DNA of 64,000 nucleotides, from NCBI GenBank assembly GCA_964620125.1, contig CAZUGQ010000003.1, positions 1-64,000 on the forward strand, in the 5' to 3' direction. This DNA is from OLB6 sp964620125. GTDB taxonomy: Bacteria; Bacteroidota; Ignavibacteria; Kapaibacteriales; Kapaibacteriaceae. How positions within the stretch are numbered: the stretch's first letter is position 1; each line of letters starts with the position of its first letter. The translations under genes were made by a program, and so were the position numbers. This document shows, one piece after another, positions 36,431 to 45,561 of this stretch. The notes under the pieces are model-generated. The model did no database searches, was not told the DNA's origin, and saw only the letters and a list, made by a program, of their open reading frames with translations.

Positions 36431-37957
36431 ATGGACGCTAGGAACAAACTGCGATTGCTCCTTGGTGCGGGACGTCCGTTTCTGATCGGAAAGATCATTG
36501 ACGCGATGCGTGGCAAACGGCACATACCACTGCCTGTCTTGGACGTTGACCCTCGGCTGATGCTCGAGCGGTCGCGCAAGCACCACTGGATTCACGGTGT
36601 GGATCAGGCGGAGCTCGCGGCCTTCGCCGTAGCACATCCCACCACTGATGCACGGATGTGGGCAGTGGCGATGGATGTTGGCATTCGACTGGCAAATCTT
36701 GCTTCTGCCGGCATCAACACTGTTCTCAGCAACCGGCGGCCCATGCTTGAACCGCTACATCGTGAGATGATACTTCAGCATGCACGTTGGGTATGGGAGC
36801 ATCTGGAAACGGCAGGCGGTATGGCCACATCACATCTGCTCGGTGGTCTGTATGGGCTTGCTTGTGCTTGTGCCGCAGTGACTGACGATGCTTGGCTTAA
36901 CAGTCGGGCGCAACAGGTGGGAAGAATGCTTTATGCACAGATGCAGAAGCAGATATTGGCTGACGGGATGAGTTTCGAAGCCAGCACCGCCTATCACCGC
37001 CACGTTGTTGATCTATTCGTTCATACCACCAATGCCATGCTGCAACATCCTGTGTTGGCCGCATACGTGGATGACTACTGGTGGACACGATTGCATGCCG
37101 CGGTGGAGGCATTGGACGTACTGGAACAGGCAGGTATGCCACTCATTGGCGACAACGACGATGGTATGGCCGTAAAGCTCGACGATGTGTTTCCTGCTAC
37201 GCCAACAACATCACATCTATTCTCCACGTATGAGGGAATATCAGGGCGCACCGGTCGGTCAGTGCCGATGGAACATTCCGCCTTCCCAGAGTTCGGCCTT
37301 GATGTATGGATGCGTAGGCGTTTTGTACTTACGGCTCGATGCGGATCAATTGGTCAGTACGGCAAGGGTGGCCATGCCCACAACGATCAGAACAGCATTA
37401 CGCTGCGTGTGCATGGTGACCCTGTGATTATTGATTCAGGAACATACTGCTACACAGCCGACGCCGAAAGACGGAATTACGATCGCTCCACAAGAGCGCA
37501 CAGCACCGTGGTTTCTGCTATCGAACAGCGCGCCTGGCCTACGGGTACCGATGGCCTGTTCTGGCTTATCCAGTCTCATCCTGATCCAATCGTATGTGAA
37601 CGATCAAACACCAATTGGCATGGACGGGTAGTACATCAGAACAAACGTGGATATGAGCATGATCGAACGCTAAGGATTCAAGAGGACCAGATATCCATCA
37701 CCGATACGTTTGGTACGGGAGACCATCCAGCCGAGATGGTCCTCATTTTGGATCCCACCGTGCATGCAGTTGTTGGAGAGGCGCATGCAGTGCTTCAGTC
37801 AGCACGGGCAACTGTCGAAGTGCATTGGGAGCAGGGGCAAGCACGAATCGAGCCGTGCAATGTGGCACCGGCATACCTAACCTCGCAGATCACACAGCGA
37901 TTGGTTGTACCCATCGTTCATGGTGCCCTGAACTGGACGCTAACTTTGCCGCGATGA
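36431..37957 (+). CDS. Heparinase II/III-like polysaccharide lyase
   Basis: 508 residues. An N-terminal alpha/alpha toroid (helices about 60-250) precedes a heparinase II/III-like beta-sandwich with GKGGHAHNDQNSITLRVHGDPVIIDSGTY, including the catalytic-site His segment, and YDRSTRAHSTVV. No signal peptide is visible, as in the cytoplasmic members found in polysaccharide biosynthesis clusters. It stops in the start codon of the flippase (ATGA), so these act together, probably in making or trimming an exopolysaccharide. Confidence 0.85.
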   Translation: MDARNKLRLLLGAGRPFLIGKIIDAMRGKRHIPLPVLDVDPRLMLERSRKHHWIHGVDQAELAAFAVAHPTTDARMWAVAMDVGIRLANLASAGINTVLSNRRPMLEPLHREMILQHARWVWEHLETAGGMATSHLLGGLYGLACACAAVTDDAWLNSRAQQVGRMLYAQMQKQILADGMSFEASTAYHRHVVDLFVHTTNAMLQHPVLAAYVDDYWWTRLHAAVEALDVLEQAGMPLIGDNDDGMAVKLDDVFPATPTTSHLFSTYEGISGRTGRSVPMEHSAFPEFGLDVWMRRRFVLTARCGSIGQYGKGGHAHNDQNSITLRVHGDPVIIDSGTYCYTADAERRNYDRSTRAHSTVVSAIEQRAWPTGTDGLFWLIQSHPDPIVCERSNTNWHGRVVHQNKRGYEHDRTLRIQEDQISITDTFGTGDHPAEMVLILDPTVHAVVGEAHAVLQSARATVEVHWEQGQARIEPCNVAPAYLTSQITQRLVVPIVHGALNWTLTLPR

Positions 37958-39258
37958 AGCTCACAGCACACCTTGGCAAGATCAGTTGGTCACTTGCCGA
38001 CAAAGGCCTATACGTGGTGTATGGTTTGATTCAACTGCTTCAGATCAAAGCGTTGCCTGCCGATGTTTACGGTGTGTTCTCGCTTCTCGTAGCTCTGAAT
38101 ACGTGGATCATGATCGTATCAGACGGTTCCGCACTCGCTGGCATCATCCAGTTTGGAACCACTGAAAGTGAGAGACCGCGGCTCAACGCTCTTGCCATGA
38201 GCATCCATCTGGTTATCGTGAGTTTGGGAGCGCTGTTCATCTTCCTCTTTCAAAGCCCCCTTACCGATCTCTTTCACGAACCACGTTTCGTAACGGTCGC
38301 AACAATGTTGCCCGTGTATTGTGCTCTCACCATTCCGCGCATGTTTTGCCTAAAGCTCATCTATCGTGAGATGCGCATGCGAGACCTGTTCGTGGTAGAC
38401 CTGGTGTGGTTCGGTGTGCGCACAGCCATGACGTTTCATGCCTTGGCCAATGACCAGCTCAACACACTCGACGACATCATCCGCATCGACTTTGCAGGCA
38501 TGGGAGCTAGCTCAATAGCAGCTCTTCTGTTCACGCGTCGCGATTTGGTTTTTGGATGGAAGGGGCTTACCACTCTTGGTCAGTATCTACGGTACGGCGT
38601 ACCGCTTGCTCTTGCCACTGCCTTGAACAGCACGCCACGCCAGCTTGATGTGCTGGTGATTGCGGCATTCTTTGGTGTTGGTGTTGTAGGCGTGTACAAC
38701 CCTGCGAAGAACCTGTATCGCTTTTTTTTTTTTTCTTTTGATGCAGTAGTAACGTTGCTGTATCCGGCAGCCGTGCGAATGTATGCACAGCAGCGAACCG
38801 AAGACTTGCAGTTGCTGGTAACCAAGGCCATCAGTGCAACGCTCCTGCCTACCATCATTGCAATAGCAGTACTAGAGTTTGGGGGTAGTTCTATTATCGT
38901 CTGGCTATTGGGTGACCAGTATGCCCAAGCCGCTGGGCACTTCAACGTGCTCATTCTGGCTGCGCTTGGCATGCCCTTCGCCATGATGAGTTCGATCATC
39001 GCAGCCATGGGCCACAGCGTGATGGTGGTGCGTTTTTCTGCGTATGGGCTGGTAGCCGGACTCCTTGTGCTGTTCAGTGTAAGCTATGCTGGCTTGGAGT
39101 GGGCTATCGGACTTGGTCTTGTAGTCAATACTCTGGTGGTAGGCTTCTTCTGTACAGCGTATGTACGACAGTCCATTCACTTCCCATTCCGCTCCCTGCT
39201 TCGCGTGGTAACCGATGCACGTGTTGCCATTGGTAGTGTGCTTGGAAAGAAGTCATGA
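37954..39258 (+). CDS. Wzx-like polysaccharide flippase
   Basis: 434 residues, 12 or more membrane helices, of the MATE/MOP polysaccharide transporter group. ATG 37954 overlaps the heparinase-like stop; the frame opens earlier (37825) only as an overlap. TPRQLDVLVIAAFFGVGVVGVYNPAKN is typical of the seventh-helix region. A run of 13 T at 38722-38734 encodes FFFFS within the gene and could slip. It probably moves lipid-linked repeat units across the inner membrane. The stop overlaps the ftsX-like start (ATGA). Confidence 0.87.
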   Translation: MKLTAHLGKISWSLADKGLYVVYGLIQLLQIKALPADVYGVFSLLVALNTWIMIVSDGSALAGIIQFGTTESERPRLNALAMSIHLVIVSLGALFIFLFQSPLTDLFHEPRFVTVATMLPVYCALTIPRMFCLKLIYREMRMRDLFVVDLVWFGVRTAMTFHALANDQLNTLDDIIRIDFAGMGASSIAALLFTRRDLVFGWKGLTTLGQYLRYGVPLALATALNSTPRQLDVLVIAAFFGVGVVGVYNPAKNLYRFFFFSFDAVVTLLYPAAVRMYAQQRTEDLQLLVTKAISATLLPTIIAIAVLEFGGSSIIVWLLGDQYAQAAGHFNVLILAALGMPFAMMSSIIAAMGHSVMVVRFSAYGLVAGLLVLFSVSYAGLEWAIGLGLVVNTLVVGFFCTAYVRQSIHFPFRSLLRVVTDARVAIGSVLGKKS

Positions 39259-40136
39259 CTGCATTATCGCACTGGGCTGCTGCAGCGGCTGTTGTTCGAT
39301 ACCGTAAGAGAGCTGTGCTCCGGATGGTATGTGTTGCTGCGGCTCTCGGCCTATGGATTCTGTTCGGTACCCTGTGGGCGACGTCGGCATATCGAGACAT
39401 TCAGGCAGAAAGCCGTAAGGTTCGCATGGAGGTGATGGTGGCACCCGATAGTCCCGACAGTGTTGCCAGAAGCATCGCTGCAACTATCGAGGCATTGCCA
39501 TCGGTAGCAGCCGTTCGCCTTGTGCATGAACTGGAGGTATGGCGGGAATTCACCGAGGAAGTAGGAGTGGAAGACGACCTTCGGGCTGTTGTTAGAATGC
39601 CGCGAATCATTCGAGTAACGTTCCATCCAGAGGCTGTTACCACGCTTCGACTATCACTATTGGCATCGGCACTAGCGCTCAATCATGCTGAGCACTGTTC
39701 TGAAGTTGTGTGGCCCCGGCAGTGGGTATACAATCTGGATGCGCGGCGCCGCGATCTTATCATTCTAGGAACAGTAGCAGGTGTGCTTAGTGCACTACTG
39801 TACATCGGTGGCCTGGGGTTTGCCTTTCGATCGGAGCTGCACCAGGCTGCGCCTGACCTACAGTATGCCGCTCTGCTTGGTGGTACACCTCACTGGATCG
39901 CCATGCCACACATCATCGTTGGTGTGATTGCCGGAACTGCCGGAGTTCTTGTGGCGTGTGGAGCACTCTTGCTCGTGTGGTACACGTTTGCATCGCAGGT
40001 GCAATGGTTGATGAGAGCAACAGTGGCCGACGTACTCCTTACCAGTATAGCACTCACTGTGGGCGTTGGTATCCTCTCCTACCTGCAGGCTCTCGCTGCT
40101 GCTCGCGCGGCAACAAACGTTAGGAAGATCCCGTGA
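39255..40136 (+). CDS. ftsX: FtsX-like permease
   Basis: 293 residues. The topology is one N-terminal membrane helix (about 22-45), an extracytoplasmic domain (about 50-165) and three C-terminal helices, as in FtsX. ELHQAAPDLQYAALLGGTPHWIAMPHIIVG resembles the conserved cytoplasmic loop. FtsX works with the ATPase FtsE to activate peptidoglycan hydrolase activators during division. No ftsE lies beside it. The EnvC-like protein at 44368-45558 is its natural partner. It overlaps both neighbours by 4 bp. Confidence 0.8.
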   Translation: MTALSHWAAAAAVVRYRKRAVLRMVCVAAALGLWILFGTLWATSAYRDIQAESRKVRMEVMVAPDSPDSVARSIAATIEALPSVAAVRLVHELEVWREFTEEVGVEDDLRAVVRMPRIIRVTFHPEAVTTLRLSLLASALALNHAEHCSEVVWPRQWVYNLDARRRDLIILGTVAGVLSALLYIGGLGFAFRSELHQAAPDLQYAALLGGTPHWIAMPHIIVGVIAGTAGVLVACGALLLVWYTFASQVQWLMRATVADVLLTSIALTVGVGILSYLQALAAARAATNVRKIP

Positions 40137-41209
40137 TACTGTGGTGGTATTCAGTTCGCCGATTCCTGAACACCTTCGTGTTCACCATGGTGGCACTGTG
40201 CGTTCTCTTTGTGATTATTGATCTGGTGGATCACGCACTGGAGCAATTCCTCGATAGAAATGTGCCACTGAGCACCGTGTTCTACTACTACGTTGTGTAC
40301 TTGCCAGACATAGCCAAACAACTCATACCGGTGTCCAGCCTGTTGTCTGCATTGTTTACTGTTGGCCGCATGGCAACGAGTAACGAAGTAACGGCGATGC
40401 GTGCAGCCGGGCAGAGTTTCCTCGCCTATCTAGCCCCCTTCCTACTGATATCCGTTATCATCAGCGGCGGGCAGCTCTGGTTCAATGGCTGGGTGGTACC
40501 CAAAGCCAATACGGCAAAGTTGGAATTGGAGCGCCTGGCATTGAGCCAATCACGTTCCGGGCAACTCAACAACCTTCGGTTCCGAGATAACAGTACACGG
40601 AACGTATCCATTGAGTACTATGATGAATCAAAACGAACTGCTCGCAATGTTGTGGTCGAAGAGTTCGGTTCAGCAACGTCGCCCAGACTCGTATGGCGTA
40701 TCGAAGCCCCCTCCATGAAGTGGATTGAGAATCGTGGTTGGGTAGCAGAGCGAGCCAGAAGGCGTGACTTCGGTCCGCACGGCATGACGATAACATGGCT
40801 GGACAATGCACCCATTCCGTTTTCTATTCGCCATGACCAGATCGTGCGCCTGCAGCTAACGCTGGCCGAGCTTACGTTTGATGAGGTGTTGGACTATCTG
40901 AACACCCTCAAGGCAGGAGGCCGAGATACGCGGCGCAATGAGATTGATTACTATGCAGCATGGGCATTCCCTTTTGCCAATGTGGTGGTTGTGCTCATCG
41001 CTGTGCCATTTGCGTCGGTACGCCGCAAGGGTGGAATAGCTGTTAATGTTGCAGCGGCTATGATTCTGGCCTTCGGATACATTGCCTTCTCGGAGATCTC
41101 CAAGGCAGTGGGAACTGCGTCGGCCTTCGATCCTGTTATCGTTGGGTGGAGTGCCAATGCCATCTTCTTCGTGTTCGGTCTTGGTACTGCGTTACTCTTC
41201 CGCCGCTAA
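40133..41209 (+). CDS. lptG: LptF/LptG-family lipopolysaccharide export permease
   Basis: 358 residues with membrane helices at about 13-35, 60-80, 100-120 and a C-terminal set (about 285-355), around a periplasmic beta-jelly-roll (about 130-255). This is the LptF/G arrangement that extracts LPS from the inner membrane. NEVTAMRAAGQSFLAYLAPF is the family's conserved coupling segment. The GTG start overlaps ftsX. A second LptF/G gene is expected elsewhere. Confidence 0.9.
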   Translation: MILWWYSVRRFLNTFVFTMVALCVLFVIIDLVDHALEQFLDRNVPLSTVFYYYVVYLPDIAKQLIPVSSLLSALFTVGRMATSNEVTAMRAAGQSFLAYLAPFLLISVIISGGQLWFNGWVVPKANTAKLELERLALSQSRSGQLNNLRFRDNSTRNVSIEYYDESKRTARNVVVEEFGSATSPRLVWRIEAPSMKWIENRGWVAERARRRDFGPHGMTITWLDNAPIPFSIRHDQIVRLQLTLAELTFDEVLDYLNTLKAGGRDTRRNEIDYYAAWAFPFANVVVVLIAVPFASVRRKGGIAVNVAAAMILAFGYIAFSEISKAVGTASAFDPVIVGWSANAIFFVFGLGTALLFRR

Positions 41210-41213
41210 AGCC

Positions 41214-41221
41214 TAATTTCG
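41214..41221 (+). promoter_or_regulatory. -7 element before paaA
   Basis: TAATTTCG (TAnnTTYG) lies 36 bp before the GTG start, right after the lptG stop. Confidence 0.4.
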
Positions 41222-41257
41222 TCCCAAGTCGTTCATCCACATCATCCCAACGTATCC

Positions 41258-42238
41258 GTGTACGGTAACCTCTCTATCGTTGACGCACCAACCGAGCAGC
41301 ACCAGGACGATCCAGTGCTCCTTGCTCAATTCGAAGCACGCATTGCTGCCGGTGAAAAGATTGAACCGCATGACTGGATGCCGAGTGAGTACCGCCGCCA
41401 GCTCATTCGCATGATCGAGCAGCATGCGCACAGCGAAATCATCGGCGCACTACCCGAAGGCACCTGGATAACAAGAGCACCAGGCTTCAAACGAAAGATG
41501 GCACTCATGGCCAAGGTGCAGGACGAGGTAGGGCATGCACAACTCCTCTACAGTGCTGCCGAAACGCTCGGCAAGAGTAGGGAGGCGATGATTGACGACC
41601 TGTTGAGTGGAAAGAGTAAATACAGTAACGTTTTTAACTACCCCGCCTTTACATGGGCTGATACGGCCATCATCGCCTGGCTCATCGATGCATCGGCAAT
41701 CATCAACCAGGTAACCAACAGCAAGGGATCATACGCACCATACTGCAGGGCACTCGAGCGCATCTGCCAGGAAGAGAGTTTTCACCTGAAGTATGGCTAC
41801 GATGCAGTTGTTACCCTTGCCACCGGTACGCCACTGCAACGCACCATGGTGCAGGAGGCACTCAATCGGTGGTGGCGACCAATCATGCACTTCTTTGGCC
41901 CGCCAGATAAAGCCAGCATCCACACGGAAAAACTCGTCAAATGGAAGGTGAAGATGGCTACCAACGACGAGATGCGCCAGCAGTTCTTCAATCAGTACGT
42001 ACCAAAGATTCTTGAACTGGGCCTAACGATTCCAGACCCCGAACTCAGAAAGGATCCCGTTACTGGCCAGTGGGTGTTTGGCGACCCGGATTGGGACGAA
42101 TTCAAGCGCGTTATCAATGGCGACGGTCCATGCAACAAGGAACGCCTAGCTGTTCGCCGAACGGCCGAAGCGCGTGGCAGATGGGTCCGCGAAGCCTTGC
42201 GCAAGGCTGACCAGCGGTACGTGACCCCATTGGCATGA
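41258..42238 (+). CDS. paaA: PaaA-like phenylacetyl-CoA epoxidase oxygenase subunit (orphan)
   Basis: 326 residues, a normal PaaA length. PaaA is the diiron catalytic subunit that epoxidises phenylacetyl-CoA. The iron-ligand motifs are present: EQHAHSE (ExxH), QDEVGHAQ (ExxH) and ICQEESFHLKYG (EExxH). PaaA needs PaaC for stability and PaaE for electrons, but no paaB, C, D, E or other phenylacetate genes are in the window. Either partners are elsewhere or this lone copy does another oxygenation. The stop overlaps the MgtC start (ATGA). GTG start. Confidence 0.88.
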   Translation: MYGNLSIVDAPTEQHQDDPVLLAQFEARIAAGEKIEPHDWMPSEYRRQLIRMIEQHAHSEIIGALPEGTWITRAPGFKRKMALMAKVQDEVGHAQLLYSAAETLGKSREAMIDDLLSGKSKYSNVFNYPAFTWADTAIIAWLIDASAIINQVTNSKGSYAPYCRALERICQEESFHLKYGYDAVVTLATGTPLQRTMVQEALNRWWRPIMHFFGPPDKASIHTEKLVKWKVKMATNDEMRQQFFNQYVPKILELGLTIPDPELRKDPVTGQWVFGDPDWDEFKRVINGDGPCNKERLAVRRTAEARGRWVREALRKADQRYVTPLA

Positions 42239-43482
42239 CGCCTTGGATTAGCCTTGGCGTTTCGATGCTGATCGGGACGCTAGTGGGACTCCAACGCGAA
42301 GCTGCGCGCACGCAGGCATCGCTCGGTTTACGAGACTTTCTTCTTACCGCCATGCTCGGGTGGCTGTCGGGTCTTCTCCATGAGGCCCCCATCACCGTGA
42401 CGATGGTTCTGATATTGAGCGGCATCAATGTTGCTCGCAGATTTACCTCGCAACCTCGTGGGATAACCACCGAACTGGCACAACTCCTGGTGTTCGGCTT
42501 TGCCTACACCGTATCTCAGCCGCAAGGAGAACAATACCTCCCGCTGATAACAGCCGTAACCGTGGCCACGACGTTGATTCTTGGCGTGAAGGATCCCGTC
42601 AAAGTATTTGTTGGCACCTACATCACTGCCCAAGAGGTAACGGCTGCTGGCCAGTTCCTAGCGTTGATATTTATCATCTATCCACTGCTTCCCGATGCTC
42701 GGTACGGTCCGTATGGATTTTTTAATCCATCGTCAACATGGTTGTTCGTTATCCTTGTTAGCGGCGTTGGGTTCATAGGATATTTCCTCCGCAAGTATCT
42801 CGGGCAAAGTCGGGGTGACTGGGCTACCGGCCTGGTAGGGGGCTTGGTAAGCACCACCGTTACTACGTCGGCCTTCGCGGCAGATGCCCGCTCTGACCCC
42901 TCTCGTCTAACCTCTGCTTGGTCGGCAGCCACTGCATCCAATGCTGTGCAGTTTGGTCGGATCCTTATCCTACTTTCCGTTGCAGCTCCCGACCTTGTAG
43001 GCACCTTACTCGCGCCGGGCATCATGGCATTAGCTTCAGGTCTCATCCTTGCCGCCATCGTAGGAATGCGGCACCGACATACCAATCAGGGTACCAACGC
43101 CCAGTTGGAAAGTCCACTTCGCATCATCCTAGCCCTCCAGTTTGCAGTTTACATGACGGTGATTAGCTTCATCAGCGCAGCAGCACTCCATCACTTTGGT
43201 CAGTCGGCACTGCTGGGCACTGCAGCCTTAGGTTCGCTCATGGATGTAGATGCCGTAATTCTCTCCACCAGTGATCTCGTACACGCTGGCATCACCAGCA
43301 CCAGCCAGTTCCACACCGTCGTGGTCATTGCCATAGTTACCAACATGATCATTAAGCTTGGCATCGCTCTAGCAAATGGAACCACGCAGTTCTTTCTCCG
43401 CCTCCTCCTCTCCTTCACAGTCATGATAGCAACCTTCCTCCTCACTCTAACTCTCTCCCTCTCCCTCTCCCTCTCCCTCTAA
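42235..43482 (+). CDS. MgtC/SapB family membrane protein with DUF4010
   Basis: 415 residues. The N-terminal MgtC/SapB helices (GVSMLIGTLVGLQREAA, SLGLRDFLLTAMLGWLSG) are followed by a DUF4010 region with GLVGGLVSTTVTTSAFA and ALGSLMDVDAVILSTSDL. The role of this fusion is not established; MgtC proteins are linked to magnesium limitation and membrane ATPase control. The C-terminus is encoded by a CTCTCC microsatellite, giving a Leu-Ser tail that adds nothing to the domain and may vary in length. Confidence 0.87.
   Translation: MTPWISLGVSMLIGTLVGLQREAARTQASLGLRDFLLTAMLGWLSGLLHEAPITVTMVLILSGINVARRFTSQPRGITTELAQLLVFGFAYTVSQPQGEQYLPLITAVTVATTLILGVKDPVKVFVGTYITAQEVTAAGQFLALIFIIYPLLPDARYGPYGFFNPSSTWLFVILVSGVGFIGYFLRKYLGQSRGDWATGLVGGLVSTTVTTSAFAADARSDPSRLTSAWSAATASNAVQFGRILILLSVAAPDLVGTLLAPGIMALASGLILAAIVGMRHRHTNQGTNAQLESPLRIILALQFAVYMTVISFISAAALHHFGQSALLGTAALGSLMDVDAVILSTSDLVHAGITSTSQFHTVVVIAIVTNMIIKLGIALANGTTQFFLRLLLSFTVMIATFLLTLTLSLSLSLSL
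43446..43481 (+). repeat. CTCTCC microsatellite coding the MgtC tail
   Basis: About five 6-bp units of the CTCTCC type at the very end of the coding region, translated as repeated Leu-Ser. It is followed directly by the stop and then by minisatellite D, making a composite repeat block. Confidence 0.85.
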
Positions 43483-43486
43483 CCCC

Positions 43487-43556
43487 TCCCTCTAGTCCCT
43501 CTAGTCCCTCTAGTCCCTCTAGTCCCTCCAGTCCCTCCAGTCCCTCCAGTCCCTCA
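43487..43556 (-). repeat. G-rich 9-bp minisatellite (array D)
   Basis: About 8 units, first CCCTCTAGT and then CCCTCCAGT on the plus strand. It occupies nearly all of the 79-bp spacer between the MgtC stop and the mazG start. Here the G-rich strand is the minus strand, opposite to both neighbouring genes, unlike arrays B-left and C. Confidence 0.95.
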
Positions 43557-43561
43557 CCACC

Positions 43562-44362
43562 ATGCCCACCCCCATCCCATCCCCCTCCCTCCCAACGAAC
43601 ACACTGTCGAACATTGACGCATTCCTGCGCTTGGTATGGATACTCCGGGAGCAATGTCCGTGGGACATGAAGCAAACACATGAGAGCATCTCTCATCTTC
43701 TTATCGAGGAAGCCTATGAAACGCTCGATGCAATTGCCAAGGGTGATGATGCCGAGCTGGCAAAGGAGTTAGGAGACCTGTTGTTGCATGTGGTGATGCA
43801 TGCAGTGATGGCGGAGCAGCGGGGTGCATTTACCCTGCTGGACGTTGTTCGTGGAGAGTTCAACAAGCTGGTGAACAGGCATCCACACATCTTTGGGGAT
43901 ACGGCAGCGTCTGACGAGGTAACGGTGCTTCAGAACTGGGAAAAGCTCAAGATGAAGGAAGGGCGCACATCAGTGCTCGATGGTGTACCACGTTCGTTGC
44001 CTGCAGCCTTGCGTGCCCAGCGTGTGCAGGAAAAGGCAGCCAACGTGGGATTTGACTGGCATGACCGGCGAGACGTGTGGGCAAAGGTTGACGAAGAGAT
44101 GATGGAACTGAAGGAGGAGATTACCAGTGGCAACAAGGCAGCAGCCCAACGCGAGTTTGGTGATGTGATGTTTGCCTTGGTTAACGCGGCCAGGCATGAA
44201 GGATTTATCGCCGAGGATGCACTGCATACTACGATCAATACCTTCATGAAGAGGTTTCAGTATATCGAGCAACGTGCTAATGCCATCGGACGCGACCTTG
44301 CCGCAATGGATCTCGAAGAAATGGATGCTTACTGGAGAGAGGCTAAGCAGTCTGGACTGTAG
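43562..44362 (+). CDS. mazG: Nucleoside triphosphate pyrophosphohydrolase
   Basis: 266 residues with two MazG repeats. Hydrolyses NTPs and dNTPs to NMP and PPi. The first repeat has the motif EEAYETLDA with ELGDLLLHVVMHA, the second EEMMELKEE with EFGDVMFALVNAARH; CPWDMKQTHES is the classic N-terminal signature. The ATG directly follows minisatellite D, leaving no room for ordinary spacer signals. It converges on the EnvC-like gene with 5 bp between. Confidence 0.95.
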   Translation: MPTPIPSPSLPTNTLSNIDAFLRLVWILREQCPWDMKQTHESISHLLIEEAYETLDAIAKGDDAELAKELGDLLLHVVMHAVMAEQRGAFTLLDVVRGEFNKLVNRHPHIFGDTAASDEVTVLQNWEKLKMKEGRTSVLDGVPRSLPAALRAQRVQEKAANVGFDWHDRRDVWAKVDEEMMELKEEITSGNKAAAQREFGDVMFALVNAARHEGFIAEDALHTTINTFMKRFQYIEQRANAIGRDLAAMDLEEMDAYWREAKQSGL

Positions 44363-44367
44363 AGCAC

Positions 44368-45558
44368 CTAGCGTAGATACGTCATCGGATTCTGTCGGCT
44401 CTTACCGTTCCACACTTCAAAGTGCATCAGTGCACCATCGATGTTCTCACCGGAGGTGCCAAGTACCGAGCCCGCGCCTACCGAAGCCCCCTTCCCAACA
44501 CGCACCGTAGCAAGATTTGCATACACCGTGCGAACGCCGTTGCCATGATCCAGGATAACCAGCGAACCGAAGCCGGGAAGCCACGTTACGGAAGAAACTT
44601 CGCCGGCGGCCACACTCTTTACGGTGCTACCAACAGGCGTTGCAATGTCGATTCCAGGATTGTCGAGTGTGGTGCCGGTTTGTGGATTCCTGTAATTGCC
44701 ATACCCATGAAGGATCTTTCTGCTCGTGGTGGGCCATGGCAGTGAGTTGGCCGGGAATCCCTTCACCGTTTCTGTTGCTTGCGGTGTGGTGGAAGGGGGC
44801 TTGGCAGATAGATTCTGATTGCGCTTGGCTTGAGCTTTACGGCGTTCCGCTTCGGCCTTGCGCCTGGCTTCCGCCACCAGACTGTTGATGAGTGCGCGAA
44901 GCTTGCGAGCACTTTGCTGTTTCTTTCTTAGCTCGGCTTGAACCTGCTGTTTGTTCGTGCGAATGGCAGCAAGCTGACGTGAACTCTTGGATATGGTCGA
45001 CGATAACTGTCGCTCTTCACGTTCACGTACACTGAGCACACTGTCCTGCGTGGCGCTATAGGCAGCAAGCAGGTCTTCCTGATGGAGAAGGGAATCACGC
45101 AAACTCAGCATGTCTGCACGATAGGAGCTTAGTGATTCCGTGAGCGCACGGAATACAGGGTCAACCGATGACTGGTGAGAAACATCTCCCTTGTGGCGGG
45201 CATGATAGGTTGCAATCCGCTGTGCCGTGCGGTTGTACGAGGCTTCGGCATCGGAGAGTGCCTGTTGCGTTGACTGGATCTGAGCGCGCAGCACCTGGGC
45301 GCTGTCCTGCAGTCTTGCAAGTTGCTCTTCGATTTCGCGAATGAACACGGTAATGCGATGACGTTGCTTTTGATACGTGTTCAGAGATGCACGCGCCTTC
45401 GACTCTTCGCGCTGTAGGCGGTCAAGCTTCAGTTGAGCAGACTGAATGGACTGGCGTAGGTTCTCGAGTTCTCGCTTCTTGTTGTTAAGGGTATTCTGTG
45501 CACTAACGCTCAGCAGAGTGAGCATTATGCCAGCAAGGAATAGCACAGCAAGCTTCAC
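44368..45558 (-). CDS. EnvC-like murein hydrolase activator (degenerate LytM)
   Basis: 396 residues. A signal peptide (MKLAVLFLAGIMLTLLSVSAQ) is followed by long coiled coil (about 22-250) and a C-terminal LytM/M23 domain. Active M23 enzymes coordinate zinc through HxxxD and HxH. Here the first site reads NPGIDIAT (His lost) and YANL replaces the usual YxHL, so it is probably not an enzyme but, like EnvC, an activator of amidases. FtsX (39255-40136) recruits such proteins at the division site. Confidence 0.88.
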   Translation of the reverse strand: MKLAVLFLAGIMLTLLSVSAQNTLNNKKRELENLRQSIQSAQLKLDRLQREESKARASLNTYQKQRHRITVFIREIEEQLARLQDSAQVLRAQIQSTQQALSDAEASYNRTAQRIATYHARHKGDVSHQSSVDPVFRALTESLSSYRADMLSLRDSLLHQEDLLAAYSATQDSVLSVREREERQLSSTISKSSRQLAAIRTNKQQVQAELRKKQQSARKLRALINSLVAEARRKAEAERRKAQAKRNQNLSAKPPSTTPQATETVKGFPANSLPWPTTSRKILHGYGNYRNPQTGTTLDNPGIDIATPVGSTVKSVAAGEVSSVTWLPGFGSLVILDHGNGVRTVYANLATVRVGKGASVGAGSVLGTSGENIDGALMHFEVWNGKSRQNPMTYLR

Positions 45559-45561
45559 CCG

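Noticed and set aside
43442..43696. Open frames with GLEGLEG repeats here and at 51496-51789 and 52270-52455
   Set aside because: Translations of the GGAGGGACT minisatellites; no domain outside the repeat.
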